Shown: positions 13,937 through 26,485 of the stretch, piece by piece
How the letters are laid out: each line of letters begins with the position of its first letter
Numbering within the stretch: the stretch's first letter is position 1
NCBI GenBank assembly: GCA_019155185.1
Contig: CM032814.1
Span: forward strand, 2,754,172 to 2,818,171
Direction of reading: 5' to 3'
Length of the DNA: 64,000 nucleotides
Source of the DNA: Beaufortia kweichowensis
Lineage: Eukaryota > Chordata > Actinopteri > Cypriniformes > Gastromyzontidae
Program-made: the position numbers and the translations under genes
The notes under the pieces: model-generated
The model's input: the letters and a program-made list of their open reading frames with translations, nothing else
The model's database searches: none
Told to the model about the DNA's origin: nothing

Positions 13937-14990
13937 AGACACAACACAAACAGTGCTGACATGCAGGTAATAAATGCGTGTATGTTCGTTTTACATGGTC
14001 TTGGACAAATAGCATGACATGAACACATCACACTTCTCTCTTTCTCACTCACTGCAGAATAAATGGAGCATAACAGACAACAGCATATATCGCTGGTTCG
14101 AATCCAATGTTGCTAATGGTACTACAGAGTATATGCCAAGCTAAACATTACTCCACAAACCGGACTTACAAAATGTCATTTCTCAAAATGCTTATATAAC
14201 TGATGATGGTGTACATAAGCTAGAAGTGGAGGTAATGCAATTCCCCATCTGAAGTTCATTGAGGGTGAGGCGAGCTGATTTCGCTGACGCTGCATGTTTT
14301 TATCTACGTTCCCATCAATGTTGTGCACCGCCTTAATGTAGGTTAATGCATTCGTTTATATAAGATGATGGCTGAAGGGCTCGTGATCCAAGTAACAACA
14401 TTTTATGAGAATTAAACATATTTAGCAAACAACTGCAGAGTGTGCAAACATGGTAAATGATATTGATAATCATACACCTGCTAAACAAATGCTTGCATTG
14501 CCATTTGGTTTCTAAGTACGTTGTGTTAAAACATCAGAAAGTATGATTGGACATCAGAGATATTAAATTTGCTCATCAAGTCATGGTCATTGACACATCC
14601 CACACACCCTCTCTCCAAACCCCGCCTTTCACACCCTGCAAAGCCGAAAAAACATTTCTGATTGGCTACATTTTCCAAACAGGTAAATAAGACAGGCCGT
14701 TCCCCTGATGCTTTGTGCAGTTTACAAAAGCCTAAGGCGGTCACAGTGACAGGTGTGATTTCTCAAAACACCTATTTCACTGATATCTGTCAAGAAGCAG
14801 TGCTGCTTTATGCATAGCATAAAATAAAAATGCTTACAGCACTTTAAAATATCAGACTTTGGCGGGAACACTGCATAAACATCACATATATCTCACTTTA
14901 AAGGTTAAGTTTGTGTTCAAATCACAATGTCCTTCGTGACCCGCGAATGTCACGTGTCTCAAAAGAACGAGTTCTTTGTTCAGGTCCAAC
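13937..14990. other. Intergenic, no gene recognised
   Basis: No gene is seen. The part 14220-14400 is repeat-free and may be conserved. A tRNA B-box-like GGTTCGAATCC at 14093-14103 has no tRNA around it. Confidence 0.55.
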
Positions 14991-16640
14991 TTCATAAGTC
15001 ATAATATATGGATATTTTGTCCCTTTCCACTGATTAAAGGGCTGTTAATGATGTCGAAATGGCCGGGGATAACATTTGAAGAGATGCTCTTTGAAAGCTG
15101 ACCCTGAGATACGCTCTCTCCTTTCATCTTTTCCTCCTCCACCCCGCTTCTCCATCTCTTCTCCTTAGCTGTGCCTCTGAATGCAATAACAGCACTCGTA
15201 ACAATACAACCAAGGCTTTTTAAGCGGACCAGATACTCTGTGATCCATATACATTGTCTTTCTGTCGAGGGAGATAGGAGAATAGCTGCTGATTCGTGAC
15301 GATTTTAAAAACTCGCCTGCCAGAGGCCTGCTTTGAGGGGAAACGGCGCTGCATTTTGACGGCTCTCAAATGGTAGAATGTGTCTGAGATGAATTGTACG
15401 ATTTGCATGAAAATTTCGCCTTTATTGCCAGAGAGCTGTATAAGAGGTAATTGCATTATGAATCCAAGGAAGAATGATAGTGAGTGATAGCGTTCTATAA
15501 CCTCCATACATATATGCATATTGAGGTAGTGGTGAATAGCGGCAATCAAAATAGAAACTCGCTGTGAGAGAGGCTTTAAAAGCATATTAAAGCATTACAT
15601 GCATTACATGACAAACAGATCCAGCAGAGATGGCCTGTGATCCATCGTTTGGCTAAAGTCCAATAGTCAAATGAGTGCTCATTAAATCTTTTTCTTTAAA
15701 ATAGAGAACTGCATATTTTATTCTGACAGTCTTTTCTGACTGCGGGGCTTTTCGTATGAATGATAACTCAGTTGTGCAATTACACAAGCGAGTAACAAGC
15801 ATAGCGAGAAGTTAATTTAAATCATCTCGTGCATCACAATGAGCCGTACATGAATCTTCTCCGTAAGAGGAACCTGAGAAGAACTCGCTGCTCGCTCATT
15901 GTTGATTCAACAATAGATTCTAGTTCTTATACCATTCAATTGATGGCGAACTCGGCGCATCCAGAAACCGGGATACAATCGCAATTACTGACGTTTCATT
16001 CTATAGAGCCTAATGATTATTCTCAAAGCGTTCCACTCTGCGGTTTGAACTTCAAGAATTGAACATGCCTTGATCTGACAACGCTTGGAAAATGAGCCAC
16101 TTTTTGGGTTTAATGGAAAGGTGGTGTACTGGCTTGTTATCTAAAGGATCGATACAGCCAATCCCACTCGCAGAAAGGCTGGCCTGTAATGAGGAACTCT
16201 GAGGGAACAGCTGCCTCCATCTGTAATATATGCCGTCAATAAGAACGGAGAGCGGAGAAACGGTGAAACCATTCTAAATAATGAGAGGGAACCGTGTTTT
16301 CCTGACCCATATACTGTTTACCTCATTCTGTCTGCCTAGTTTATGCTCCATCCGTGATTCCCATCCTTGTTGATAAAGGGCCAAGTTGCCTAATCCACTT
16401 TTGGAGGCCGAGGCACATTACGCTGTCCCGTTTATCAAATCCAAACTCGATTTTTGCAAAGGTTAATGGCTAGGCTTGCGAGAGAAAATAGTGCAAAGGC
16501 AAATGTTTTAAGCGAAGCCCTTTGCAAATCCAAACAAGGCATAACATTTGAAAACTGTATTTCGGATGCATCCGAATGACCTTTGATTTAACAGGTGAAG
16601 AGATAGTCAAGCATTCAACTATCCAACTTTTCCTCAGTCA
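14991..16640. other. Candidate cluster of conserved non-coding elements
   Basis: About 1.6 kb of complex sequence lacks microsatellites and recognisable repeats, with frequent CpGs and transcription-factor-like motifs. One is a perfect octamer, ATTTGCAT (15401-15408), followed by GGTAATTGCATTATGAAT (about 15446). The open frames (for example 121 codons on the minus strand at 15220-15585) resemble no known protein. It is the most extended block of this texture in the upstream desert and a good candidate for distal klf6 enhancers. Confidence 0.4.
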
Positions 16641-17441
16641 TTACCGTAAAAAAGTTTTTTGTGAAGCAGAAAAGACCTACAGTGAATAAAGATACTGCAG
16701 GAAGCAGCAAAACAGGGATAAGTCAGGAGAAAGTTGTTGACCTTTTCTGTAGAAGGTCACATGGCAGAAGCTTCTGCAGACAATGGAATGGAAAAGTGCT
16801 GTAGTTTTTATTGGGGTAAATCCCAATCTACTGTTGCTTTGATGTTCTTGTTAGTAAAGTAAAGTCATCCTGTTTTTCAGAAATATCACATGATGGGAGC
16901 TGTTGAACCATGACAGTGTTTTCCAGGGAACATTGATGCTTATCGTTGTTATGCTCAAGAGACAACCTGGAAGGCCAAAGTGTGTGTTATTCAAGTCTTA
17001 TGTGTTTGCAAACACGCATTCGTTGATGGAATAATGCAAGGGCTTACACCATGAGAACATCAACGTTTCCGGACATCTCAGTGTTGTAACATCCTTAGTT
17101 TCTCTCAGTAAGATTTTCCATGCTACACCATGATTTGTGATATGATGGAAGCTGATGTGTTTTGGTTCCACACTGATACGTAAAGATTTCCCCAAAAAGT
17201 GTACATACTGTGATGCAATCAAAACAAGCTCTGTTTGTTTAGCCGTCCCATCCGGATGAAGTTTGGAGCATGACTACAGTATGTGTTTGACCAGCCAATG
17301 GTGGACAGAGAGACAAAAACTTAAATTACTTTTGCTATTTTGTCTGGTCGCACTACCAAAGAAAAAATGACACACTTCTCATTTAACAAGTTGCATGCTT
17401 TGCAATTGAATATTGCTTAATCTGATTTTGCCGAGTGAGAG
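16641..17441. other. Intergenic, no gene recognised
   Basis: Non-coding sequence without recognisable features. Confidence 0.6.
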
Positions 17442-17677
17442 ATGTTCTTGGATCAGCAAAGTTTGTTGACCCTGGAACAATATTTCTGGAGAAAAACGTT
17501 ATCCCTACCCAAAACCTAAACATAACTTCATCCATAAAATCATAGGAAATGATGAATAACAATGGTGTAGAAACACATAACCCTAGTTAAAATCCCAAAC
17601 ATTAAATGAACTGTAAGCTTATCCCTTAAATCTGATTGGTTGATTAGAATGTTGTCCCAGAGTTGACCCAAGAACAT
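17442..17677. mobile_element. Short inverted-repeat element (about 236 bp)
   Basis: ATGTTCTTGGATCA at 17442-17455 is mirrored by TGACCCAAGAACAT at 17664-17677, 13 of 14 bases paired. Partly matching sub-terminal sequence lies inside each end (GTTGACCCTGGAACAATATT and AATGTTGTCCCAGAGTTGAC). The interior is non-coding. It looks like a non-autonomous DNA element; the family is not known to me. Confidence 0.55.
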
Positions 17678-17804
17678 TTGGACTTTTCACTTGTCAAAGC
17701 TTAATATTAGTGCTTTTGTTTCTTTTATTGACAGGAAAAGAAGTGAAAGTAAAGGTGCATAAACACATATATGCATAACATGTGACTTCAACTAATTTTA
17801 TGCA

Positions 17805-17847
17805 TTTACTATATTTACTATATTTACTATATTTACTATATTTATTA
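17805..17847. repeat. Nine-base tandem repeat TTTACTATA
   Basis: Four head-to-tail copies of TTTACTATA are followed by a degenerate copy, running into AT-rich DNA. Confidence 0.9.
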
Positions 17848-17989
17848 AAAAGGAACATTTTTCAGTTTGTAATTTGCACGATAAATGTAAATTGCACAAC
17901 AAAACACAGTTAAAGTATGTCAAAGATACTTATTTAGAGTTTCTAAGACCTGTTTTAGTGAACCAAACTAACACTTTTTCTACACATAA

Positions 17990-18330
17990 CGAGAATTTAA
18001 CAGCTCCGGTCGACAGGGGCTTTCCTGGTTGAAAATGTTAAGCTGTATTTAATACAGGCGGGCTGACCCGCTCACAGGTCCCGCTGTATTAAAAAGAGAT
18101 TCTGAAGCTGCTGGCAGGCTTTGTTCTTGCGCACATAATTTATTCAGTAAGAGAGCTCAGAGATTGCTGCTGTTTCTCTGTCTCATGTTACAAGCAATGT
18201 CCCCCTGCCCGCTTCATTTGTACTGAATAATGTCATGCTGTCCTAACCACTGGAACATCACACACATAAACGAGTCTCATTTCATTTGCAAGCCTGTGTC
18301 TGCGCAGACTCCATTATCAACACAGTTTTG
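17990..18330. other. Candidate conserved non-coding element with hairpin
   Basis: This is a repeat-free, moderately GC-rich stretch with CpGs inside AT-rich flanks. It contains a hairpin-forming inverted repeat at 18048-18093. No coding potential is recognised. Confidence 0.35.
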
Positions 18331-18475
18331 TGGTCATGTTGTGTCCTTCAGTCATGGGATGGTTCATCTACCATAAAAATTAACTGCTACTTGGGAAAGA
18401 TGAGTCTAGCAAAATACTTGGAAACCAAATTTAGGATTCATGTGAAATATATGGGTGACAAAACCAATCAACTAT

Positions 18476-18664
18476 ACTCTTAAAAATAAAGGTGCTTCAT
18501 GATGTTTTTTGCCTGAATGGTTTCATAAAGAATCTTCAGCATCTAAAGAACATTTCTGTTTCACCAAAGATTCATTAGACTATAAAAATTAAAAAAGATA
18601 TTAAAAATGGTTCTTCTATAGCATCACAGTGAAGAACCTTTTGAAGCACCTTTATTTATGAGAC
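18476..18664. mobile_element. Palindromic MITE, AATAAAGGTGCTT family (short copy)
   Basis: The left end TAAAAATAAAGGTGCTTCA (18481-18499) is mirrored at the right by TGAAGCACCTTTATTTATGA (18642-18661). The interior has the AAGAACC/GGTTCTT words typical of this palindromic repeat, common in cyprinid and other fish DNA. There is no coding capacity. A second copy lies at 33801-34065. Confidence 0.75.
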
Positions 18665-19380
18665 GAAAAAAAATCACACACGAGATCTCGTAACCTATAT
18701 CTCTGTGGTTTCTCCCAGACAGAAATGAGATTAAATGTAGAGCAAATAGAAACATTTTGATTAAATCTCTTCTATTTCAGATGTTTCTCCTTGAAAAAAA
18801 TACAGACCCAAAAATGTTCACTAGAGTTTCAGAAGAGATCTCACAAACTCTCAAAGCAATCAAGTAGCAGTATTATTAAAGTATTCAGTATAAACTTTAT
18901 ACAAAAACTACTATTTTGTAAACAAACAGTTTAGGACCAACAAATTGCAAATTATGTACTTACTATATATCCTATGGTATACATAATGATGAAAATTACA
19001 TTTGACTTTGATGTTGATTTTCCTAAATCCTAAATAATAAAATAATATTTGTATACTTTCTGCTAAATCTCTCAACTGAAAATGACACACAACTGTGTTT
19101 AAAAGTGATATTCATCCTAATCTTGATTTTTGTAACCAAACAAACCATCACAAAACACAAAAAGCTTATTAGAAGTAAAATTGTTGGCTGAAGGACAACT
19201 GTACTTATGTTAATTATGTTAACAGCTACAACGTTTGATTTTCAAAATGAGTTAAATGTTGAAATTAACATCAACAGAGAATAATCTACATGTTCATTGT
19301 CAGGCCATGTTAACTAATGCAATAACTAACGTTAAAGTGTTCATCATAATTGAAAAATGTTTGATTATGTTTGAATCGGT
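18665..19380. other. Intergenic, no gene recognised
   Basis: AT-rich non-coding sequence with no recognised feature. Confidence 0.6.
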
Positions 19381-20000
19381 GTTTTAATACGAATCAACCC
19401 CTCAGATATCAGTCTGTGGTTGCAGAAACACACACGCCGCAGGTATCAGGCAATTTGGTTGCGTCATATGGCACTGAAGCATCTGTTTAGGTCTCGCCCT
19501 GCTGACACACATGACGTACAAAGCTAAGCAGTTCGTAAATGCCTTTAATCAATTCAACATCTGCTTTGCTTTTCGTTCTTTTCTCGATCATCCAATGCGT
19601 TACCTGCTCGCACATTTGCTGGATAAACATATGAGAGTTTTGGGAAGCCACCGTGTCAGATGTATTTACAGTGATGTTCTTGGCCGTATGTGATCAGAAG
19701 CCTATCCGCTTGAATATGTTGTAACACACTACATACAATCGCTCTCTTGGCAGCCCTAAAAATGATTGATAATGGGAGGCGTTCTCCTTTTTATAACCCC
19801 TAGTGTTGGCGTTTCAGCCTTGGCCGCCTGCCAGGAGGTTCCCGTGGATCTTTGCTTGTCCTTGCTGGTGTACTTTACTACCAAGAGAACAAACAAAGGT
19901 GACGAATTACACCGGCTCTAAACTGCTATTATCCCGCGCTTTAGAGTCTAATAAGCATCCATCTCTTATGATCACCTAATGTATCTGGGCCTAATTCATG
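19381..20000. other. Candidate conserved non-coding element
   Basis: Complex, repeat-free sequence with scattered CpGs (for example around 19433, 19495 and 19793-19930) between AT-rich stretches. No exon is recognised. Conservation is inferred from texture only. Confidence 0.3.
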
Positions 20001-21840
20001 GGCAATTTCCACAATTATGAATATGATTTAATGTATAAACATCTCAGATGATCATTTTGAACAGATCACGGTTAACTGAGTAAATTGCTAAAAGGTTGGT
20101 GGTTTGCAGATGTGTTAGAATAAAAAGATAAGCATCGTATTTAATCAATGACTTTATAAACAGATTCTGTTTAAAAGTTGTACATTTGTATTTATATTCC
20201 TGCACTCCAGATGGTAAAGTTTAAATTTTATGGATGTTATACTGTATAAAGAGAAGAATTTATGATTTGGCCTGAACTTCACCTGTATTTTGAAACGTTG
20301 CATGTTGTGCACTTGTTTTACACATAAAGCTCATACTTAAAAATATTAGAAACCTCTTTAAAGCCAAATTAAGCAACAAGTGCACAATTGTGTGGATGTG
20401 CACAGCTTAAAAGCGCTGATTTGTTTACAATAAAGTACAACTAAAGTTCAGTTGAAAACCACACAAGAAGCAATTACTGTAAACCTGCACTTACTTATTT
20501 TTATTCATTTTTTTCTGTATATGGCTTGTGTTTTGAATTTGCTTGGCTTTCCTCAGATGTAGAGATTATACAATACTCCAGACTTTCATTCATGCAGACA
20601 GCCGGGTAAAGATGAGTTCAGCGTGGCTACTACTGCAGAACAATGTTTCACTGATGATTACCATAAATCATCACACACCGCCATCAATGGTGTCAATGTG
20701 TCATTTTATAAATCTGACAGAGTAAAAAATGAATTTTCATTTTGGGGTGAAATGTTTCTCAAATTTAACAAAAGATATCCCAAATATATTGTTATAAGAT
20801 GTAGTGCCTTGAACATTTCTTGAACGTCGAGAGTTATTAGAACAGATATAGTGCAGAGCAGAGTTTGTCTTCTTCCTCTGCCTCGGTTATGACAATGACT
20901 TTTCCAAAGCTTACAGGGCGACAAGAGGACTCTGAGATTGATTAACCTTGAGAAGTCACTGCATGCTGAAAACCCAGTTATCTGACAAAAAAGCACCAGT
21001 CCCGTGGGAGGTTCAGGCTTAGGTAAGGACAAGAATGGACAGGAGCCGATATCAAGCGCGTGTGTTCTGAATGATGTTGGAAGGCTTGCCGTAAGTCAGG
21101 TCAAGCATGTTTCTGATTGAAAGTGTTAATGGAAACCGCCTGCTGAAGGATCAGTGTGGAGAATGGGGCGCACACATGCACGTCACACGCTCGCAACGGA
21201 AGACCGAGAGCATAAGCGGGGCAGATCTCCTGAAGTTTCCTGAACAAAACCACACACACACACACACTTATCAGCACTAATAATGCAGTAATGGTGACAG
21301 TTCTGTGGAAATGAGAGGCTGCGCACTGATGTAATTGGGTCACGTAAAGTTAAAACGTTTCATTTTTCTACGGACAAAATTAAAAGCAGAACTCTTTCAC
21401 TTTTTTCTCGGATGAATTTTTAACAAGTTGACTGTACTTTCAACATGTGTAACTGAGAATAAATAGACTTTCTGGAGTGTATTAAACCTGTCTGTGGCAA
21501 GCACAGAGATGATTAGCTCTCAGTGGAACATTGATTTTCATCGAGAAGGAACCGATGCCGTAACAAAGCGTACAGTTGATAACATGTGCGAACATGCAGT
21601 GCATTCTGAGACCCCTCCACATCCCCCACCCCGGGACGGGGTTCAACAACCCACGCAATTCCCTTAACAAATATGTCCACCACCCCAACACCATATGCTG
21701 TCTGAAAGCTGCTTTTATCTCCTGTGGGAGACTGTTGAGTCAACATATAAAATATATTATTAGTATACAGTATATAAAGAAAAGAATCATGAGTGTTTAT
21801 CTTTGTGGTTTTAGGATTTGATAAAAACTCTTAAGCATTA
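20001..21840. other. Intergenic, no gene recognised
   Basis: No gene is seen. A short (CA)n run lies at about 21250-21267. The piece 20728-20755 (TTTTCATTTTGGGGTGAA) may be a decayed end of a TTAA-type MITE. Confidence 0.55.
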
Positions 21841-22245
21841 AAGTTTGGCATGTAACTCATCTAACTACACACATTAATGATACCTTAAATCATATGGCTT
21901 GTTGAGGAGAGGTGTGCTATTACTTTTCTAAAGGATCAAATGTATAATTTGTGCTTGGAAGAAAAAAAAGTCTACAAGCTTAGAATTAAGGAGGGATACG
22001 AGCAATACCTAGGTATGATTTCATCGAGAGGTCTTTGACTTGGACAAGTAATTACCCAGAACATCATCACAACCACAGAGCAACATACATACATACATCA
22101 CAGCAACACCCTAAACATTTTAGCAACCATAGAGCAACAGAGTGAAGCCACACAAAACACCCTAGCAACACCCCAAACATCCTAGCAACCACAGAGCAAC
22201 AGGCTAAAACCCCACAGAACACCATAGCAACACTCCAGCAACAAT
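21841..22245 (+). repeat. Dispersed repeat with AGCAACC array
   Basis: The region 22060-22245 is an irregular array of CCTAGCAACCACAGAGCAAC-type units. Its left flank (21841-22040) shares phrases with 11420-11510 and 55060-55140. Related arrays occur at 55150-55205 and 63075-63165 (+) and, reversed, at 29838-29868, 43150-43215 and 59918-59965. I recognise this array type from cyprinid DNA but cannot name the family. Confidence 0.65.
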
Positions 22246-22639
22246 TTGGTGTTATATTGCCTCTTTAAAAAAATCTACCGAATAAGACAGATTATTATTA
22301 CTGTCATGATTGTACTCATACAAAAAATACTGTGCTTTACTGATATTTGTACATCACTTTTAAGAAATCCTAAGGTTTAGAATATAAACGTATGCTTCAT
22401 ATGTGTATGCTACATACAGTGTGCAATGAAAAAAGCAATATTCAGTCACGTTTAAGGATCAGGGGACACTTGGCATCAATCTTTTTTTTTTTTTTACAGA
22501 TAATTGTCTACCCCTGATGGGCATTAGCTACTATGTATTTGATTAACAATTTAGGCCTTGTGAAAACATTTCAAGAGTGTATCAGCACAAATGTTTAACA
22601 TTTAGCACCAGACAACTGAAATACATGCCTGTAACTGGA

Positions 22640-22960
22640 GATAAAGTAAGGTAAAGTAATAATTTGCCCACAAACTACAATTTTATCATTGTTTACTAAG
22701 TTTTATTGTGAAACAGCAGAATGTTCACACTGATTGTTGTACAGCAAAAGCATGCAATGACCACAGGCAAAACACTATACAAATAGTCCATATGACTTGT
22801 ATGCTATATTCCAAGTCTTTTGAAGTCATATGAGAGCTTTTGACTTTTAGATAAGTTGCTACATTTTCTTTAGTTAATTCTCATAATGTTCCATGGAAGT
22901 CATATGGATTTGCATCAACATGAGGGTGAGTAAATAAGAATTAAAATTTTTGGTAAACAA
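22640..22960. mobile_element. Degenerate dispersed cyprinid repeat
   Basis: Phrases such as TCCATATGACTTGTATGC, TATTCCAAGTCTTTTGAAG and CATGAGGGTGAGTAAAT are hallmarks of a repeat common in cyprinid genomes. That repeat usually ends in a GGGTGAACTATCCCTTTAA-type terminus, which is decayed here. Boundaries are approximate. Confidence 0.6.
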
Positions 22961-24240
22961 TCTTTCCTTGGAAACCAGCATGTATTTGTTGCAGTATATC
23001 ATTTTAAGAGCTTTACTCTGAAAGCACAGATGTCTGTGTGTGAATGTTTTAGTTGTAGACTTAAAAATGCACAAAAAAAAAATAGTTTCTTTGCCTCAGC
23101 AAACGTTAGACATACTCTATTCCTCAGTGGTGAAATGATTCTCTGTACTTCTAAACGGTAAAGCGCTCCTTTCACAATTTATCTCTTTTTGTTTACACTT
23201 CTCTCTCTCTGTTTTGCTTTCTCTCCTACTCTGTCTCTCTCTCGTTGTCTTTCTTTCTGTTTTCATAAAATTGGCAAGGTAAAGTCCCACAAGACAGATT
23301 CCACCTTCACTCTGAAAGGATACCCATCTGCCCCGCAGCCAAATTCCTGCCATGTTTTCTGGGAACATTACTCTGCTTTTGAAATCCTCCCGTGGTAGGG
23401 GCAGAAGCGTCTCTTTCAGGGCCAAACGCTACAAATTATTTAAAAGTCGGAAACCAAAGTGATGGTCTCCAGTGGGCCTTTATCAACACTAGAGAAAAAC
23501 AGTCTTGCGAATATTTGTGTGGAGACTGGAACGCTGCGCTGACGTGAGATAAAACCACCTTCAACAGATTACATAAGAGAGATTAATACTGACACTAACA
23601 CTGATCTCTTTGTAGTAACTACAGAAGCATGAAGGTATGTTGAGACTTTGAGACAGACCCAGACCTGTATACAACACACTTTATACAGTCCGTACTTTAT
23701 GCAGTTCACTCGAAAATTATAGTTCACTCACACATATTCAAACCTGACTTTTTAAGGTTTTTTATGACAATGTTTGATGAAGATAAACCTTGCATGATTT
23801 AAGAGCTGCAGAAAAGATAAAAGATTTTCAGCAAAAATAACTTTTGACTATTTTATGTTAAAGCTGCAATCTTAAATAACTTTTTCCTCTATACCTCTAT
23901 AATATCCTCTATATTATGTTTAAAACATAAAACTGTGGGTTATTTCATGTACTTGTCTTTACGTTGATTAAAGTCAAATGACGTCAAACTAACATTTCCC
24001 ATGAAATTCGACCTGACAGCTCCGATTACAAATCATTTTTATGACCTTAGCATTGTGAATCAGGGTAAGGTGAGGAGACTGATTTTTTAGGTACTTCCCT
24101 AACTTATGTTGTGTATTTTTAACCAAACTGCAACTTTATCTTTTTTTTGCCCTCGGTTGTATGAAACAAAACAGCATAAACATTTTCCATTTTTATTCCA
24201 CAGTAGTCATTCTAACACTACACGGATGTGTGTGAAAGAG
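22961..24240. other. Intergenic, no gene recognised
   Basis: A CT-rich stretch lies at 23200-23260. The stretch 23700-23800 (ATAGTTCACTCACACATATT, then TTCAAACCTGACTTT) looks like a worn TTAA-type MITE end. No exon is seen. Confidence 0.5.
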
Positions 24241-25920
24241 AGTCGGTGTATGCGATAGCCTTCGCATTCTTCCCGAGGTCACAGAGATCTCTTGGATTTG
24301 AGGTTCTCCTGGTTGGTTTCACCCTGCAAATCTTATCTTCCATGTTGAGCCCTCCTGACTTTGACCTGGCATACATCAGCATATATTCCCTGAGATGTCA
24401 CCACGTCTGACCCCTACACTCAAGATCGGCACCCTGTCATCCACGCTTATCAGATCCGTCCTCCCTCACGTACATATACCCTCTGTGACAACCTCCAGAT
24501 GTACAACGGCAATAATTCTCCTTGAACAACACATCTATCAACAATATAAAACACAAGCAGACACCATTTTAGGATAGATGTGGTGCTTGGTGATTATAAA
24601 GAGAACACCCACAATCATAATGCATTGGTTTTAGGCAACTGCCACATTTAAAAACGTAATAAAATGAATGTCATTGCTTTAGATAAAAAATAAAACTGTG
24701 ATCTGATTTGTGTGCAATCTTTGTTATAAATGCCACTTGCTTTCATCATTTGTTATCTGAAGATTCATACATTTTTAAGTATGGCTTTAGTGTCAAAGAG
24801 CAAACACATTTTAGAGCCACTGCAGTTCTACAGAAAATTAAATTGTTCCTTCATGCATCAAAAGTGAATTTAAGAGGATGCTTCACAAAGTTTTAATTGA
24901 TGGATTGCTTGCTTGCTGGCAAAACAGACCAGCCTTCTCAAAAACCCAATTTTTCATCTAGCATGTGGTCCGCTGTCAGAAAGTTTAGCTGTCCCTGCTG
25001 TGCGTGAGACCTCGTCTGTGTGATTAGAGTTAACGCTAAAGTGTTTGTTCTCATACAGATTCACACGTCGCATAATGATTTCCATTAATGCAGCGTGCAT
25101 GCTTTTTTTGCTGGGCCATTTGAGGTTGTGCATTAAAGGAAACAGATAGTGAAATCATTTCCTGTTATCATGTTTCAATGGCACGTTGTTTGGTATCCTG
25201 GTAACGCCACTATGACAACAGCAGGGGATGTTTGTTTGTCGGTCCCTCCAGGATCTTAAAATTGCAAAAATAAATGCAAATTTAACCTATCCCTGAATTA
25301 TTTGTGATAGATTGTAATTTTGTCTTGTTTACTGTAATTTTTATGCATAAAACATAAACGTAAGGTTGTGTTTTCCAATCATTCAGTTAATTTGTTTTTG
25401 TACACTTGTGAATACAAAGTTCTGATTTACTTATCGTGTTGATTCTAGAATGCACAAATTTATACTGCAGGAGTGTTCTTGATCTTACTAGACAAACAAT
25501 AAACAGGGATGACAAAGGGCGGTCCTTTTTGTTATAAATAATAAAGCAGATCAAGGTTAGAATTTGTTTTAGGGTTAGTTATAATATTTTACTGTTTTGC
25601 TTAAAAATTCTTTGCAGGAGATTTGATAGAGTTCAAAGTTGTATTTGCTCTGCATTTAACCTTATAGGCGTATACAAAAATAAATTGAGATATTAGAGAT
25701 CTCAGCTGTGATTTTTCTTTCTTATGAGTATACTGTATATATGTAGTGTTAAGTGTGTAGGGAGATCATGTTATTTCTTAATAATCATCAACAATTCTTA
25801 TTAATAAATTAAATAAATGAGCAGGAACTCTCTCTCTCTATTTACATGATAATTATGCATGAATGATGCTGCATAATGTTTGTTACTGAAAACAAGTCAT
25901 ACAACAAACCTACATCCACA

Positions 25921-25923
<3 letters not shown>
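24241..25923. other. Intergenic, no gene recognised
   Basis: The stretches 24250-24540 and 24900-25240 are more complex and repeat-free and could hold conserved elements. The rest is AT-rich. No coding exon is recognised. Confidence 0.5.
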
Positions 25924-25981
<58 letters not shown>

Positions 25982-26185
25982 GAGAGAGAGAGAGAGGAGA
26001 GAGAGAGAGGAGAGAGAGAGAGAGAGGGAGAGAGAGGGAGAGAGAGAGAGGTGGGGAGGAGGGGTAGAGGGAGAGAGAGGAGAGGTGGGGGTGAGAGAGA
26101 GAGGAGAGAGGAGAGGGGTGGAGGGAGAGGTGGGGTGTGGGAGGGGGAGAGGGTGGGAGAGAGAGAGAGGTAGAGAGAGGAGAGA

Positions 26186-26237
<52 letters not shown>

Positions 26238-26240
26238 TGA
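25924..26240 (+). repeat. Long GA-rich purine tract
   Basis: The + strand is purine-only for 128 bases (25924-26051), starting as nearly pure (GA)n and becoming GGAGAG-rich. An interrupted purine-rich stretch then runs to about 26240 and includes G-runs. The Glu-Arg and Leu-Ser open frames across it are repeat artefacts. Such mirror-symmetric purine tracts can form triplex (H-) DNA. Confidence 0.95.
26132..26157 (+). other. G-quadruplex candidate
   Basis: Five G-runs of three or more (26132-35, 39-41, 43-47, 51-53, 55-57) are separated by loops of 1-3 bases, within the GA-rich tract. Confidence 0.7.
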
Positions 26241-26421
26241 GTCAGACTCAACTGACGATCATCAGTTAATTCAACCCTGTTCAGCGTGATCAGAAATGGG
26301 TTATTCACATGACAGGGTTAAGCCATACACAACACTAGATTTATACACATGCATTTGTGTGTCACAGGAAGCGCAAAGGGTCAAAGGACAAACTAAGTGT
26401 AAAGTCTTTAAAGCAGAAGAG

Positions 26422-26485
26422 ATTTACATTTACATTTAGGCATTTAGCTGACGCTTTTATCCAGAGCGACTTACGACTTACAAAC
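26422..26485 (+). mobile_element. Teleost SINE-derived fragment
   Basis: The stretch contains GCATTTAGCTGACGCTTTTA, then TCCAGAGCGACTTACGACTT, a sequence I recognise as a very widespread fish SINE/LINE-tail module (usual form GACGCTTTTATCCAAAGCGA). No tRNA-like head is recognised beside it. A reverse-oriented copy lies at 29225-29279. Confidence 0.65.

Noticed and set aside
14093..14103. tRNA B-box-like GGTTCGAATCC
   Set aside because: The surrounding bases do not form a T-stem (only three of five pairs), and no D-arm, anticodon arm or acceptor stem is present.
25876..26308. Glu-Arg-rich and Leu-Ser-rich frames on both strands
   Set aside because: Direct translation of the GA tract.
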